From SMWC01 sp964466315 (lineage in GTDB: Bacteria; Pseudomonadota; Gammaproteobacteria; Steroidobacterales; Rariloculaceae), in assembly GCA_964466315.1 (NCBI GenBank), contig CAYXNS010000030.1:1-32538 (forward strand): a DNA stretch of 32,538 bases. The letters are read 5' to 3'. Below the pieces are notes generated by a model. That model had not been told where the DNA came from and ran no database searches. It saw nothing but the letters and a program-made list of their open reading frames with translations. A program made the translations under genes and the position numbers. Positions 8,777-16,689 of this stretch are shown piece after piece; the first letter of the stretch is position 1; each line of letters starts with the position of its first letter.

Positions 8777-9688
8777 CTACAGCGGCAGCAGCGCGGTGAG
8801 ATTCGGTGGGAAGCCGGCCAATACCTCGTCGACGATCGATTGTACAGACTGTCTGAATGCCGCGAGTTCGGGTTCCGTCAGCGTAATCATCTCGTTGTCC
8901 GTCTCTCCCAGACGCGTCATGATGAGTGCATCCTCGGCTGCGGCGTACTCGCGCTGCTTCGCGGTTGCGGTTAAAGCCGCCCTGCTGAGTTCGGCTCTCT
9001 CATATTCCGCGAGGCGATCGAAAAACTCGGCATTGCAGAGGAGCAGACTCGAGCCGAGAAAATGCCCGGTGAGCGTAATCCATCGATGGTATTCGTGGAT
9101 CTTGAAGTTCCAGATATTCGTAAGTGGGTTCTCCTGGGCGTCAACGGTTCCGGATTTGACGGCGGGCATTAACTCACGAACATCGAGCGGCATCGGTGCA
9201 AACCCCATCGCGGCGAATATGCGCTCGTGTTGTGGTGCATCGCCCATCGTTCGGATGCGCCGCCCGGCGCAGTCGCTGGGAGAACGGATCGCCTTCGTCG
9301 CGCTCGTCAGGTGGCGAAAGCCGTTATCCCACCAGCCAAGGACGCGATAGCCGCTGGTGGCTTCGAGCATTCCAAGTATTTCGGCGCAGAGCGGACCATC
9401 GAGAAAGGCGTGGGCCTCCGCTCGATTCGAAATCAGAAATGGAAGATCGAGCAATTGTACCTCGGGAACACAGCAGTTGAGATAGCTAGCAGAGAAATAG
9501 CAAATCTCTAAGCCGCCCTGTTCCGTTAGCGACAGAAGATCCGCGGCGCGGCGATCCATTTTCGTGATGTCCGGCGTGATCTCCGTCGCAAAGCCCACGT
9601 TCCGGAGATGGGTCTCTAGTTCTCTGAGCGCCCGGCTATGGACCGAGGCATCCCCCTGATAACCCGCCAGGCGAACCAGAGTTGTCAT
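8777..9688 (-). CDS. TRAP-type solute-binding protein (DctP family), lacking a signal peptide
   Basis: A 303-residue DctP-family protein; family members bind organic acids for TRAP transporters. Diagnostic stretches are VQLLDLPFLISNRAEAHAFLDG, the GRRIRTMG segment followed by MPLDVRELMPAVKSGTVDAQENP, and YHRWITLTGHFLGSSLLL. The residue that pairs with substrate carboxylate in the family is the Arg of GRRIRTM. Two things are odd. There is no signal peptide, since the protein begins directly with mature-like sequence, and there is no ribosome site. The reading frame is also open and in phase back to the stop codon of the upstream hydrolase, across a palindromic repeat. No dctQ or dctM gene is nearby. 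It may be 5'-truncated and non-functional in transport, or a cytoplasmic relic. Confidence 0.85.
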   Translation of the reverse strand: MTTLVRLAGYQGDASVHSRALRELETHLRNVGFATEITPDITKMDRRAADLLSLTEQGGLEICYFSASYLNCCVPEVQLLDLPFLISNRAEAHAFLDGPLCAEILGMLEATSGYRVLGWWDNGFRHLTSATKAIRSPSDCAGRRIRTMGDAPQHERIFAAMGFAPMPLDVRELMPAVKSGTVDAQENPLTNIWNFKIHEYHRWITLTGHFLGSSLLLCNAEFFDRLAEYERAELSRAALTATAKQREYAAAEDALIMTRLGETDNEMITLTEPELAAFRQSVQSIVDEVLAGFPPNLTALLPL

Positions 9689-9703
9689 GGAATCGACTGT
9701 ACA

Positions 9704-9725
9704 GAAAAAAGGGGCCCCTTTTTCC
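9704..9725. repeat. Perfect palindrome A5-GGGGCCCC-T5 repeat copy
   Basis: Bases 9706-9723 form a perfect 18-bp palindrome. It directly follows the TAG stop of the hydrolase and precedes the TRAP binding-protein ATG by 15 bp or so. Having A and T runs on both sides it could terminate transcription in either direction, although the stem has no loop bases of its own. Confidence 0.7.
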
Positions 9726-10759
9726 TATCTATCGTCGGTCAGGAAGTGATACATGCCGAGGATGTTCTCATGGAGCCATGAATAGCCTTCCCAGTCGCTG
9801 TACTCGGGGATCTCGATGGTCGCTCGCATCTCTTCGAGTGATTGACTGGCGGCAATGCCTTCTGCCACTGCATCGCGTAGTGCCTCGAAGTAGCGGCGCC
9901 ATTCCGTGACGTCGGCAACGTCGCCCACGGGGCCATGGCCCGGCGATATATAGTCGTAATCACCCGCCACGGATTCCCAGTGCGTGATCGCCGCCATCCA
10001 CTCGTCGAACAGACCGTTCTCGAAATCCATCTCCCGGTACGGCAGCCGCTGGAAGGTAATGAAGTCGACGACCTGCATCGTACATTCTTCGGGAAACGAG
10101 ATGACGCTCATGTCCATAGAGTGATTGAACTCGCCGACCCATGTCATTCGGGCTTCCTTGCCGCCGAGAGAGATCGATACCGTTCTTGAGTAAGTAATGT
10201 TCGGCGGATATACGGCGCTAATCGGCCCGCGCAGTACCTCGGCTCCACTAAGCACTCCATCTTCGTTCGCGTCGAAGCCAGCGAAGTTATTTAGATTCTC
10301 AGCTTCGCTCTGTTCGATCCGGCCGTTGCCGTTAATGTCGAGTATCGCGATGTTCGCGTACTGGCCCTCTACCGGCAGCGGTGTGGAGGCGGGCGGCAGC
10401 GCAAGATGATTGAGCATATTTTCATGGCCGACGAACTGCGCCGTGTCCGCAAATACCGCTCCGCCCGACGCATGATCGCCATGATGGTGGCTGTATAGCA
10501 CGTAGCGGACGGGTACACCGAAATGACTAGCGACCTCGTCCTTTAGCCAGGTCGAGAAGCCTTCGTTGATCGGGTCGGTGATGATGATGCCTTCGTCGGT
10601 GACCAACAACAGCATGAAATGGTTGTTGTTCTGGCCGCGATACAGATCACCCGTGATATGGGTTATCGATCGCGTCGGCTGAGCCAGGCTCGTCGAGGCG
10701 ATTCCGAGAGAAACGAACAGACTCAAGAGAGCAAGGAAGCGTGCGCCGCGGTGAATCAT
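9725..10759 (-). CDS. Secreted metallo-beta-lactamase-fold hydrolase with inserted EF-hand pair
   Basis: A 344-residue protein with a Sec signal peptide (cleavage near SLA-Q, residue 27) and an MBL fold. The zinc-binding motif SHHHGDHASGG (His91, His93, Asp95, His96) is followed later by His213 (FNHSMDM) and His275 (ISPGHGPVGD). Between the halves, at about 135-180, sit two 12-residue loops with EF-hand spacing: DINGNGRIEQSE (141-152) and DANEDGVLSGAE (163-174). These have acidic or amide residues at positions 1, 3 and 5, Gly at 6 and Glu at 12. MBL hydrolases act on esters, lactams, thioesters and similar bonds; the substrate here is unknown. The start is supported by GGAG about 7 nt upstream. 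Confidence 0.9.
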   Translation of the reverse strand: MIHRGARFLALLSLFVSLGIASTSLAQPTRSITHITGDLYRGQNNNHFMLLLVTDEGIIITDPINEGFSTWLKDEVASHFGVPVRYVLYSHHHGDHASGGAVFADTAQFVGHENMLNHLALPPASTPLPVEGQYANIAILDINGNGRIEQSEAENLNNFAGFDANEDGVLSGAEVLRGPISAVYPPNITYSRTVSISLGGKEARMTWVGEFNHSMDMSVISFPEECTMQVVDFITFQRLPYREMDFENGLFDEWMAAITHWESVAGDYDYISPGHGPVGDVADVTEWRRYFEALRDAVAEGIAASQSLEEMRATIEIPEYSDWEGYSWLHENILGMYHFLTDDR

Positions 10760-10783
10760 CTGAAGCTCCGTGGTGTTGTTCTT

Positions 10784-10808
10784 GGAAAGAGGCCAGGTAC
10801 CAATTCTT
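10784..10808. repeat. Diverged repeat copy, GGTACC-type variant
   Basis: GGAAAGAGGCCAGGTACCAATT keeps the A-run, GG-CC core and trailing AT-rich arm of the family but has GGTACC in place of GGCCCC. It lies 24 bp upstream of the hydrolase start, next to the truncated small gene on the other strand. Membership is tentative. Confidence 0.35.
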
Positions 10809-10843
10809 ATTCTATTCCCTGGATACTACGGGAACTCGTATAA

Positions 10844-11179
10844 CGCGGCCAGGTTCGTAGGCTTCCGGCTTTACACCGTCAGGCTATCGAATATCTCCTT
10901 TATTCGGAAGTTACATTGATCAACTCGACGGACTATGAAGTTTTGTACTTGTTCTTTTCTACCGGAGATTCGTCCATGTGGGGTGTGGACCAGTTGGACA
11001 GCCATACGACCCTATCTCCGGGGGAGAGCGTAGAGGTGTTGCTGCCGGTCACTAACGGCGAGACTCGCTACGACGTTCGCGCCGTAGACGAGGACGAAGA
11101 TACCTATATGTTCTTTGTCAACATAGACGCCAAGCGGGATAATCACGTATTCCAGATCGAAAACAACGATCTCGACTAG
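10844..11179 (+). pseudogene. 5'-truncated small secreted beta-domain protein
   Basis: The open frame from 10844 (first usable start TTG at 10916) encodes EVTLINSTDYEVLYLFFS. It then has WGVDQLDSHTTLSPGESVEV and TRYDVRAVDEDEDTYMFF. This pattern, a beta-strand 'L-P-G-x-S' turn and a 'Y-D-[VI]-R-x-V-D-E-D' strand, recurs in small secreted proteins of unknown function that normally start with a signal peptide. Here no signal peptide is found in any of the three frames upstream, and the frame opens 36 bp after the GGTACC-type repeat. I read it as a C-terminal domain whose 5' end was lost; expression from the TTG as an 87-residue cytoplasmic protein cannot be excluded. Confidence 0.5.
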
Positions 11180-11261
11180 CTTCGAATAATATCTAACTGA
11201 AGTCGGTGCGTGGCGAACCTAACGATCGTCACGGCGCCGCCGGTGAATTGCATCGCGCGAT

Positions 11262-12245
11262 TCAACCGATCTTGAAAAGCCGCTCGGCGTTACCTTGTTC
11301 GATAGCGCTCGTGGCGTCGGAAGTCAGATCGGCGTCGGCCAGGATCTCCTTGAAATTGACGTCACCCATGTCGAACGGTATGTCCGTGCCGAGGATGACG
11401 CGGTCCTGTCCGGCGAGATCGATGAGAAAACTCAGTGGCGCGGCGGCATGCGTGATCGTGTCGTAGTGGAAGCGGCGCAGATACGCGGATGGTGGTTTGC
11501 CGATGTTCGCTCGGGTCTCCTCACGGACGCGATAGCCGTGATCGAGCCGGCCGATCTGGAACGGCATGAAACCGCCCGCGTGAACGAGGATCAGATCGAG
11601 CGAAGGGTGGCGGTCCAGGAACCCGGAGAGGATCATCCGGCTTGCGGCGACCGCCGTGCCGAGCGGATTGCCTATTAGATTCTTCATGTAGTAGTCTGTG
11701 TACGCGGGGGGTTTGCCCGAGTAGCAGGGGTGAATCATGATAGGCATCTCGAGATCTTCTGCGGCCGTGAAGAACACTGTGAACCGTTCGTCGTCGAGCG
11801 GTACACCGTTGACGGTCGTGCCTATCTCGACGCCGCACAGGCCGAGCTCTTTAGCGCGCTTCAACTCCGTGGCGGCCGCCTCGGGGGCTTGTAGCGGAAC
11901 GCTCGCCATCCCGAGCAGCCGACCGGTGTTAGCCGTGAATCCGGCCAGCCAGTCGTTGGCGCTGCGGCAGAACGCTCTCGCTTCATCGGCGCTGGTCCAG
12001 TGGAACAGCCACAACGGCACGATCGAGAGCACGACCAGATCGATCCCGAGGCTGTCCATGTGCTCGAGCTTGGCCTTCTCGTCGAAAAAGACGGTCTGTA
12101 CGGCGTAGCGCATGCCCATCCCGGGATGAATGAGGAACTCGTCGCCATCCTGCTTCTCCAGCATGATGCCGTCGATCCCCTTACCTTCACGCGCAACTTG
12201 AATAGCGGGCTCGGGAATGTAGTGGCTATGAATGTCGATTATCAC
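11262..12245 (-). CDS. Amidohydrolase-family protein (ACMSD/decarboxylase-like)
   Basis: A 327-residue cytoplasmic TIM-barrel metal enzyme of the amidohydrolase-2 group, which includes aminocarboxymuconate-semialdehyde decarboxylase, resorcylate decarboxylases and related lyases. Metal ligands are visible as DIHSHYIP (His6, His8), MIMIHPC (His172), LVHAGGFMP (His222) and the catalytic Asp288 in LGTDIPFDMG. The length is typical. It starts with GTG, supported by GGAG about 9 nt upstream. It is transcribed divergently from the ABC importer operon across a 121-bp gap. That arrangement fits degradation of the imported compound or an intermediate, but is only positional evidence. Decarboxylase versus hydrolase activity cannot be decided by eye. 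Confidence 0.85.
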   Translation of the reverse strand: MIIDIHSHYIPEPAIQVAREGKGIDGIMLEKQDGDEFLIHPGMGMRYAVQTVFFDEKAKLEHMDSLGIDLVVLSIVPLWLFHWTSADEARAFCRSANDWLAGFTANTGRLLGMASVPLQAPEAAATELKRAKELGLCGVEIGTTVNGVPLDDERFTVFFTAAEDLEMPIMIHPCYSGKPPAYTDYYMKNLIGNPLGTAVAASRMILSGFLDRHPSLDLILVHAGGFMPFQIGRLDHGYRVREETRANIGKPPSAYLRRFHYDTITHAAAPLSFLIDLAGQDRVILGTDIPFDMGDVNFKEILADADLTSDATSAIEQGNAERLFKIG

Positions 12246-12366
12246 GCGGGGCTTCTCCAGTTGGAATTTGCATAGGAATCCGGTTGGCGATTCGATATTG
12301 TAGGAAGCTAGAGCTGATTACGCCATGCGCTGGCCGTTGACCATCACCGTACAAGAAGAGTGAATA

Positions 12367-13422
12367 GTGCTGCTCTCGAAATTCGATCGTCTCGATAAGG
12401 CTTCGTTGATCCTGTCGGCCCTGCTGGTCTGTGGCTGCGATTCGGCGGCCGATGACGAGAACGTCGTTCGTTTCGTGTTCGCGCCCGATGCGGTCGTGCG
12501 TTATATGAATGACACAGGGATCATCGAAAAGTACGAGCAGCTATATAATATGCAAATCGACTTCATCGAGACCTGGGATGAAGCTGCATTCTTTGCCGGC
12601 GGGCATGCCGACATCGCATCGACGGGCGATTATGAAGTCCCGGCCATGATGCGGGAGAGTGACGACGAGTTCGTCATCTTCGGTATTTACAATCTCGGCC
12701 GTGTCCCAATCTGGGTCAAGACGGATTCTCCGTATCAATCGGTCCAGGATCTACGCGGCAAGACCTTCGGCGTAACGGGCCCGCTCTCGTCGGCCATGAT
12801 ATGGGCCGTCATGCTGGCCGAGACCGAGGGCGTCAATCTGACGATCGGGAGCGACGAGTTCGACATGATCGTGAACTCTCACTTCGCTCTGAGCGAACTT
12901 CTGCGTAATGGCGAGATCGAAGGCGGCATCATCATGGCCGAGGCAGTCGTGCCTCAGTTCACCAGCCGCGAGATCAGGCTGCTGTACGACGACATCGGCG
13001 GTACCTGGGAGTATTATCGGGATCACTTCGATCCGGCGAGGACACACAAGGGCGTACCCGGCAATATCTTCCTCGCACGGCGAGACTGGTTCGATTCGCA
13101 TCCGGAAGAAGTCGAGTTTTTTCTCGCGATGTGGGAAGAAGCACTGCAGGCCTGGCGCGAGAACCGGGAAGACATCATCCGCCGATATTCAGAGGAATTC
13201 GGCCTGGATCCGGCGTCGGAGAACTTCGAGGCCGAGCGTGAAGCGATGACACGCTATACGATCGACCATGACTGGCTTCCGGACACGGTCTATCTCGACG
13301 AGGCCTGGATCGAGACGGAGAGTCGGGTGTTCGATCTCATGAGACGCGGGGGGTTCATGTCGGAGGATATGCCTAACCCCACGTTCATCGCCGTTCCACC
13401 CCCCTCGACCAGCCCGTTCTAG
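12367..13422 (+). CDS. ABC importer substrate-binding lipoprotein (NMT1/SsuA/TauA-like)
   Basis: A 351-residue binding protein of the nitrate/sulfonate/taurine/thiamine-precursor type. The N-terminus has a hydrophobic segment ending in LLVCGC, a plausible lipobox with Cys24 as lipidated residue, although Cys at -2 is uncommon. Family features are the periplasmic-binding fold with ADIASTGDYEVPAMM, PYQSVQDLRGKTFGVTGPLSS and the C-terminal helical region DWFDSHPEEVEFFLAMWEEALQAWREN. The start codon is GTG with an AGAAGAG ribosome site. It is the first gene of an operon with two permeases, an ATPase and a dehydrogenase. It is expected to be anchored in the inner membrane and deliver its ligand to the permeases; the ligand is unknown. 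Confidence 0.88.
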   Translation: MLLSKFDRLDKASLILSALLVCGCDSAADDENVVRFVFAPDAVVRYMNDTGIIEKYEQLYNMQIDFIETWDEAAFFAGGHADIASTGDYEVPAMMRESDDEFVIFGIYNLGRVPIWVKTDSPYQSVQDLRGKTFGVTGPLSSAMIWAVMLAETEGVNLTIGSDEFDMIVNSHFALSELLRNGEIEGGIIMAEAVVPQFTSREIRLLYDDIGGTWEYYRDHFDPARTHKGVPGNIFLARRDWFDSHPEEVEFFLAMWEEALQAWRENREDIIRRYSEEFGLDPASENFEAEREAMTRYTIDHDWLPDTVYLDEAWIETESRVFDLMRRGGFMSEDMPNPTFIAVPPPSTSPF

Positions 13423-13433
13423 ACGCCGCGCCT

Positions 13434-14222
13434 ATGGGGACTCGGCTCGGACGGTGGTTGGCCGGTTTTGTCTGGCATCCGCGCTGGATCGCTTTCGCCG
13501 TTCTCCTGACCGCCTGGCAGGTGACGGCGGTCCAACGCGATAGCCGTGTCCTGCCGACGCCCGGCCGCGTCTGGGACGAGTTCTGGACAATTCTCTCCAC
13601 TTTCGCATTTGTCGACGATCTCTGGGCCAGCATGATCCGTATCCTGGCCGGATTCGCGGCTGCCATGCTCATCGGGGTCGTCGCCGGGATTCTCATGGGC
13701 AGCCGCCGTTCCTGGGACGAGTTTCTGCGCGATCTCGTTGTATTCGGTCTGGCACTTCCCGGGCTCGTCTACGCCCTGATTGCCGTCATGCTCTTCGGCC
13801 AGGCGCTGTGGGCACCTGTGCTCGCGATCAGCTTGACGTCGTATCCATTTGTCGCCGTAAACGTACGCGAAGGTGTTAGAGCCCTCGACAAGAATCTGCT
13901 GGACATGGCGCATATCTATCGCGTGAGCCGTTGGGATCTCGTTCGCCGCATCGTCATCCCGTCGCTGCTGCCATTCATCTTCGCCGGTATCCGGCTGGGG
14001 TTTTCGATCTCCTGGAAGGTCAACACACTCGTCGAGGTGTTCGGCTCGACAGACGGTGTCGGCTGGCAGATCCGGGCGAGCTTCGACTCGTACTCGGTCC
14101 ACGGCATGCTCGCGTGGACATTCATCTTTGGTGGCGCGATGTTATTCATCGAGTACTACATCCTGTCACCGGCGGAACGTCACTTTAGCCGCTGGCGACC
14201 GAAGATCGATCGGGTCGTATGA
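13434..14222 (+). CDS. ABC importer permease (SsuC/TauC-like), first copy
   Basis: A 262-residue inner-membrane protein with about six hydrophobic segments. Its cytoplasmic EAA-type coupling loop, REGVRALDKNLLDMAHIYRV and the following RRIVIPSLLPFI, contacts the ATPase. It belongs to the binding-protein-dependent transport family of sulfonate/nitrate/taurine systems. The start is 11 bp after the binding-protein stop. Its stop overlaps the next permease's start as ATGA (14219-14222). It is clearly paralogous to the following gene, with a shared pattern GILMGSR...DL.V.GL.LPGLVYAL, so the pore is probably a heterodimer rather than the homodimer usual in this group. Confidence 0.92.
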   Translation: MGTRLGRWLAGFVWHPRWIAFAVLLTAWQVTAVQRDSRVLPTPGRVWDEFWTILSTFAFVDDLWASMIRILAGFAAAMLIGVVAGILMGSRRSWDEFLRDLVVFGLALPGLVYALIAVMLFGQALWAPVLAISLTSYPFVAVNVREGVRALDKNLLDMAHIYRVSRWDLVRRIVIPSLLPFIFAGIRLGFSISWKVNTLVEVFGSTDGVGWQIRASFDSYSVHGMLAWTFIFGGAMLFIEYYILSPAERHFSRWRPKIDRVV

Positions 14223-14983
14223 CGAGCATCCTTTTCAATCGCCGCTGGATCACGCTGATCGTCGTCGTTCTCGTGTGGCAGCTACTAACGATGCTCGTCG
14301 ACATCGACTTGTTCCCGACGCCGATGGGTGTGGCCGATAGTATCGGCGATGCGCTCCAAGGCGGTTTGTTCCTGTACAACCTGGCCGACAGCATGGTTCG
14401 AATCGCACTCGGTTTCGGACTGGGCCTCGCGGCGGGCATCGCGGTCGGTATTCTCATGGGCAGCCGCGACTTCTGGAACGGCTTCTTTCAGGATCTGATC
14501 GTGCTGGGACTATCGCTGCCGGGTCTCGTCTATGCGCTGCTCGCGATCATGGTCCTCGGGATCGGGATCGCCGCGCCGGTGACGGCCATCGCGGTCGCGT
14601 CGCTGCCGTTCGTAGCAGTCAACGTCCGTGAAGGCGTAAGGTCGGTCGATAAGCAGTTGCTCGACATGTGTCGCGTCTACCGAATCGACAAATCCCGCCT
14701 GATTCGGCGTGTCATCGTTCCGACATTGATGCCGTTCATCATGGCAGCCGTGCGCATCGGCTTTACCGTCGCATGGAAAGTTGCCGTGCTCACCGAGGTG
14801 TTCGGCGCGAGTACGGGAATCGGTTATCAGATGCGTTATCAGTTCGGGATATTTTCGGTTCGCGGCATCGTTGCTTGGGCGCTTCTCTTCGGTGTCGTGA
14901 TGCTGGCGATAGAATACGGTGCCCTTATCCCGCTGGAGCGCTACTTCGATCGCTGGCGGCCCAAAGTCGAGAAGGTAATCTGA
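14219..14983 (+). CDS. ABC importer permease (SsuC/TauC-like), second copy
   Basis: A 254-residue permease with about six membrane segments and the coupling loop REGVRSVDKQLLDMCRVYRI followed by RRVIVPTLMPFI. It is translationally coupled to the first permease through a 4-bp ATGA overlap, and the ATPase starts 2 bp after its stop. Similarity to the first permease runs over the full length, pointing to tandem duplication and divergence. Both copies keep an intact coupling loop, so both are probably functional halves of one pore. Confidence 0.92.
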   Translation: MTSILFNRRWITLIVVVLVWQLLTMLVDIDLFPTPMGVADSIGDALQGGLFLYNLADSMVRIALGFGLGLAAGIAVGILMGSRDFWNGFFQDLIVLGLSLPGLVYALLAIMVLGIGIAAPVTAIAVASLPFVAVNVREGVRSVDKQLLDMCRVYRIDKSRLIRRVIVPTLMPFIMAAVRIGFTVAWKVAVLTEVFGASTGIGYQMRYQFGIFSVRGIVAWALLFGVVMLAIEYGALIPLERYFDRWRPKVEKVI

Positions 14984-14985
14984 GC

Positions 14986-15747
14986 ATGCAAAAGGCGGTG
15001 TCGATTCGGGGGCTCATCAAGATTTTCAACGATAGCGAAGGGGAGCACCGCGTGCTGCCTGGGTTATCGCTCGATATCGCCGAGACAGAGTTCGTCACGA
15101 TCGTTGGCCCCTCCGGCAGCGGCAAGACGACGCTGTTGAACATCATCGCCGGTCTCGAGCAGCAGACTGAAGGGTCGGTAGATATACACGCAGGCACTCA
15201 TGCGACTCAGCTCGGTTATGTCTTCCAGGGTGCGCGCCTTCTGCCCTGGTTAACGGTTGAGGACAATCTCCGCTTCGTTTGGCCCGAACACGCAGATGAG
15301 GCGGAGTTCGAAAACGGGCTGCAGCGGTATCTCGAACTCGTCGGTCTGCATGGCGAAGGCAGGAAATACCCTCACCAACTATCGGGCGGCATGCAGCAGC
15401 GTGTCGGTATCGCGCGCGCATTGTGCGTCGAGCCCGCTGTCTTGCTCATGGACGAGCCGTTCAGTCATCTCGACGAAATTACCGCCGAGCAGATGCGCGT
15501 CGAGCTGTTACGCATCTGGCGAGAGACAGAGCGAACGATTATTTTTATTACACACGACATGCGCGAGGCTGTCACACTGGGCGATCGGCTCATTATGCTG
15601 AACTTCCGCGGCGAGGTCGTCGAGGACATACCGATCGAGCTGCCCCGCCCGCGCGAGTTCTCCGACAAGCAGTTCATCGAGTTCTACGCGAAACTCGTGG
15701 ATCGATTCCACACGCTTCAGACCGAGGATGCCCATGGAAAAGATTGA
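14986..15747 (+). CDS. ABC importer ATPase (SsuB/TauB/NrtD-like)
   Basis: A 253-residue cytoplasmic ATPase that powers the importer. It has Walker A GPSGSGKT (41-48), a Q-loop in YVFQGARLLPWLTV, signature LSGGMQQR, Walker B VLLMDEPF followed by SHLD, and the switch His in FITHD. The PW after the Q-loop is typical of the nitrate/sulfonate/taurine group. The frame is open for another 106 codons upstream, but those lie inside the permease gene. The ATG at 14986, 2 bp after the permease stop and with GAGAAGG upstream, is the natural start. Its 3' end overlaps the dehydrogenase start by 14 bp. Confidence 0.95.
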   Translation: MQKAVSIRGLIKIFNDSEGEHRVLPGLSLDIAETEFVTIVGPSGSGKTTLLNIIAGLEQQTEGSVDIHAGTHATQLGYVFQGARLLPWLTVEDNLRFVWPEHADEAEFENGLQRYLELVGLHGEGRKYPHQLSGGMQQRVGIARALCVEPAVLLMDEPFSHLDEITAEQMRVELLRIWRETERTIIFITHDMREAVTLGDRLIMLNFRGEVVEDIPIELPRPREFSDKQFIEFYAKLVDRFHTLQTEDAHGKD

Positions 15748-16504
15748 CTTCACACTGGAGGGTAAGGTCGCATTGGTTACGGGCGCGTCTAGCGGGATCG
15801 GTCGGCATTTCTCGACCGTGCTCGCGGCCCACGGCGCGCACGTCGTGGCGCTCGCTCGCCGGGCCGGTCGGCTCGCACTGCTGGTCAGTGAAATCGAAGC
15901 CGCGGGTGGACAGGCGTCAGCCATCGAGTTCGACGTAACACAGCGCGAGGGACTTGTCGCGGTATTCGATGAAGCGGAGCGTGCCGCAGGCTTAATCGAC
16001 GTCGTCGTGAACAGCGCGGGGGTTGCGAGCGTCGGCTCTGCCCTGGAATTGTCGGACGACGATTGGGATCATGTGATGGCGGTGAACGTCGACGGGCTTC
16101 GACGCGTATCGCAAGAGGCCGCGCGGCGGCTGGTTGCCGCCGAAAAACCCGGAACAATCATCAACGTAGCATCGATTGTGGGTATCCGCGCCGCGCCGGG
16201 GTATACAGCCTATTCAACGTCGAAGGCAGCTGTCATTCAGCTGACTCGCACCATGGCGGTCGAACTCTGGCGGCACGATATCCGTGTGAATGCAATCTGC
16301 CCCGGATACTTCGTGACCGAGATCAACGAGGACTTCTTCATGAGCGAACGTGGGAAGAAGTACGTCGAGCGTATTCCGCCGCGGCGAATTGGAGAACTCG
16401 ACGAACTCGGTGGTCCACTGTTGCTACTGGCTAGCGATGCGTCGAGCTATATGACGGGCGTGGCGCTGCCCGTCGATGGCGGCCACTCGATCCGCCTAAT
16501 CTAG
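15734..16504 (+). CDS. Short-chain dehydrogenase/reductase (SDR)
   Basis: A 256-residue classical SDR that oxidises or reduces an alcohol/ketone with NAD(P). The cofactor loop TGASSGIG (16-23), NSAG, the catalytic Ser147 (INVASIVG) and Tyr160/Lys164 (YSTSK) are all present, as is the CPGYFVTEI segment after strand six. The start at 15734 has GAGG six bases upstream; an ATG two codons earlier is possible but badly spaced. Overlap with the ATPase gene means it is translated as part of the importer operon, so its substrate is probably the imported molecule or a product of it. NADP versus NAD preference is uncertain: Ala-Arg-Arg after strand two suggests NADP. Confidence 0.92.
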   Translation: MEKIDFTLEGKVALVTGASSGIGRHFSTVLAAHGAHVVALARRAGRLALLVSEIEAAGGQASAIEFDVTQREGLVAVFDEAERAAGLIDVVVNSAGVASVGSALELSDDDWDHVMAVNVDGLRRVSQEAARRLVAAEKPGTIINVASIVGIRAAPGYTAYSTSKAAVIQLTRTMAVELWRHDIRVNAICPGYFVTEINEDFFMSERGKKYVERIPPRRIGELDELGGPLLLLASDASSYMTGVALPVDGGHSIRLI

Positions 16505-16689
16505 GGGCGCCGACCTCGTCGCGATTCGCCGCTTAACCTCGATGCAAACGGCGGTCGCGATGGCCGTGTCTCCCCCTGCGCCTCACCCACCACGCTCTTG
16601 TTATCGTGAGCGCCAGGGGTCTTCGGGTCGACACGAACCATCACACCTGCCGGTCTCGGTCACGGCGTCGTCAGGTATGGCGGTGACTC

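Noticed and set aside
14668..14985. N-terminal extension of the ABC ATPase
   Set aside because: The open frame lies within the second permease gene, while the ATPase family N-terminus and a ribosome site fit the ATG at 14986.
16505..16689. Gap between the dehydrogenase and the convergent flavoprotein as a site for a small gene or terminator
   Set aside because: No convincing hairpin with a T run, no coding motif; nothing supportable seen.
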